Source: Caballeronia fortuita (GTDB lineage Bacteria > Pseudomonadota > Gammaproteobacteria > Burkholderiales > Burkholderiaceae). From it: a DNA stretch of 64,000 nucleotides. The notes below the pieces were generated by a model. The model worked only from the letters and a program-made list of their open reading frames with translations. It ran no database searches and was not told the origin of the DNA. Position 1 is the first letter of the stretch, and every line of letters starts with the position of its first letter. The position numbers and the translations under genes were made by a program. The stretch covers positions 558,001-622,000 of the forward strand of contig NZ_FCNX02000001.1 in the NCBI RefSeq assembly GCF_001544835.2, read 5' to 3'. Below are positions 63,386 through 64,000 of this stretch, one piece after another.

Positions 63386-64000
63386 ATGCTCGCTCTCACC
63401 GATTTTTCGTCGCGCCTCATCGCGTGGCAACGCATTCACGGCCGCCACGATCTGCCGTGGCAGAACACGCGCGACGCGTACCGTATCTGGCTGTCGGAGA
63501 TCATGTTGCAGCAGACGCAGGTCTCTACCGTCATTCCGTACTACGCGCGCTTTCTCGAACGTTTTCCGACGGTCACCGCGCTCGCCGACGCGCCCATCGA
63601 CGACGTCATGGCGCTCTGGGCCGGGCTCGGCTACTACTCGCGCGCGCGCAATCTGCATCGCTGCGCGCAGGTGGTCGCCCACGAGCATGGCGGCGCGTTT
63701 CCGCGGACCGTCGACGAACTCGCGATGCTGCCGGGCATCGGACGGTCGACGGCGGCGGCGATCGCGTCGTTCGCCTTCGGCGCGCGTGCGACGATTCTCG
63801 ATGGCAACGTGAAACGCGTGCTCGCGCGCGTGTTCGGCGTCGAAGGATTCCCGGGCGAAAAGAAAGTCGAGAACGCGATGTGGACGCTCGCCGAATCGCT
63901 TTTGCCAGACGCCGCGAACAAGGACGATGTGACCGCGTACACGCAAGGCCTGATGGACCTCGGTGCGACACTGTGCGTGCGCGGCAAGCCGGACTGCGCG
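63386..64000 (+). CDS. mutY: A/G-specific adenine glycosylase, 5' part (cut by window edge)
   Basis: MutY removes adenine opposite 8-oxoguanine. An open frame starts at ATG 63386, six bases after mutM, and runs 205 codons to the right edge without a stop. It has the family's N-terminal ERLIAWQRIHGRHDLPWQ-like stretch, WLSEIMLQQTQVSTVIPYY with the catalytic Glu, the helix-hairpin-helix MLPGIGRSTAAAIASFAFG, ILDGNVKRVLARVFG with the catalytic Asp, and VTAYTQGLMDLGATLC. The first two cysteines of the iron-sulfur loop (LCVRGKPDC) are the last residues visible. The C-terminal domain lies outside. Confidence 0.96.
   Translation, partial: MLALTDFSSRLIAWQRIHGRHDLPWQNTRDAYRIWLSEIMLQQTQVSTVIPYYARFLERFPTVTALADAPIDDVMALWAGLGYYSRARNLHRCAQVVAHEHGGAFPRTVDELAMLPGIGRSTAAAIASFAFGARATILDGNVKRVLARVFGVEGFPGEKKVENAMWTLAESLLPDAANKDDVTAYTQGLMDLGATLCVRGKPDCA

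Overview
The window looks like core chromosome of a Burkholderiaceae bacterium (Burkholderia, Paraburkholderia or Caballeronia). It is GC-rich, and its gene neighbourhoods are those of that family: glnK-amtB, gshA-gshB-EIIA(Man)-ptsH-ptsI, gpmA-ctpA-HesA/MoeB, rhodanese-grxC-secB-gpsA, an aa3 cytochrome oxidase cluster, an N-acetylglucosamine PTS cluster, rpoH, ftsY/rsmD-coaD-fdx, hisC-pth-rplY-prs-tRNA-Gln-ispE-lolB, and mutM-mutY. Genus assignment is inference from gene content and protein recognition only.

Left end (1-4497): the right end of an AT-richer integrated element. It carries an overlapping operon: the tail of an unidentified gene, a 700-aa tyrosine recombinase, a 191-aa coiled-coil protein and a 483-aa tyrosine recombinase. 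The element interrupts comM exactly at the codons of the Walker B motif (LFLDE). The 5' 315 codons of comM remain on the minus strand (4498-5442); the rest must lie beyond the left edge with the element's cargo. Two recombinases around a small helper recall recombinase-trio mobile modules (Gamma-Mobile-Trio, Tn554-like).

5.5-23.8 kb: housekeeping. ubiK; glnK-amtB behind a good sigma-54 promoter; glutathione synthesis; a regulatory-type PTS phosphorelay; an orphan autotransporter heptosyltransferase; a HesA/MoeB adenylyltransferase; carboxy-terminal protease; phosphoglycerate mutase; redox and secretion genes; macrodomain, trmL, comF and a BioC-like methyltransferase.

24-34.4 kb: the cytochrome c oxidase and haem A assembly cluster: coxB (with fused cytochrome c and OmpA-like domains), coxA, a small assembly protein, ctaG, coxC, SURF1, two Sco-like proteins, ctaA and ctaB. 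It ends at a strong hairpin terminator.

34.4-57 kb: MetQ-like binding protein, a MarR-GNAT fusion, then the nag cluster (GntR regulator, nagA, SIS-domain deaminase, EIIA-HPr-EI fusion, EIICB with an extra degenerate B domain) ending in a strong terminator. rpoH follows with a perfect CIRCE element upstream, so HrcA probably controls the heat-shock sigma factor. Next come pagL, leuA (long form), ybiB, a fumarylacetoacetate-hydrolase/isomerase/LysE operon, ftsY, rsmD, coaD and a ferredoxin.

55-64 kb: hisC, pth, rplY, prs, tRNA-Gln, ispE, lolB and a TPR protein on the minus strand, then mutM and the start of mutY, cut by the window edge. Large antisense open frames over most genes are GC-rich coding shadows and are not annotated.
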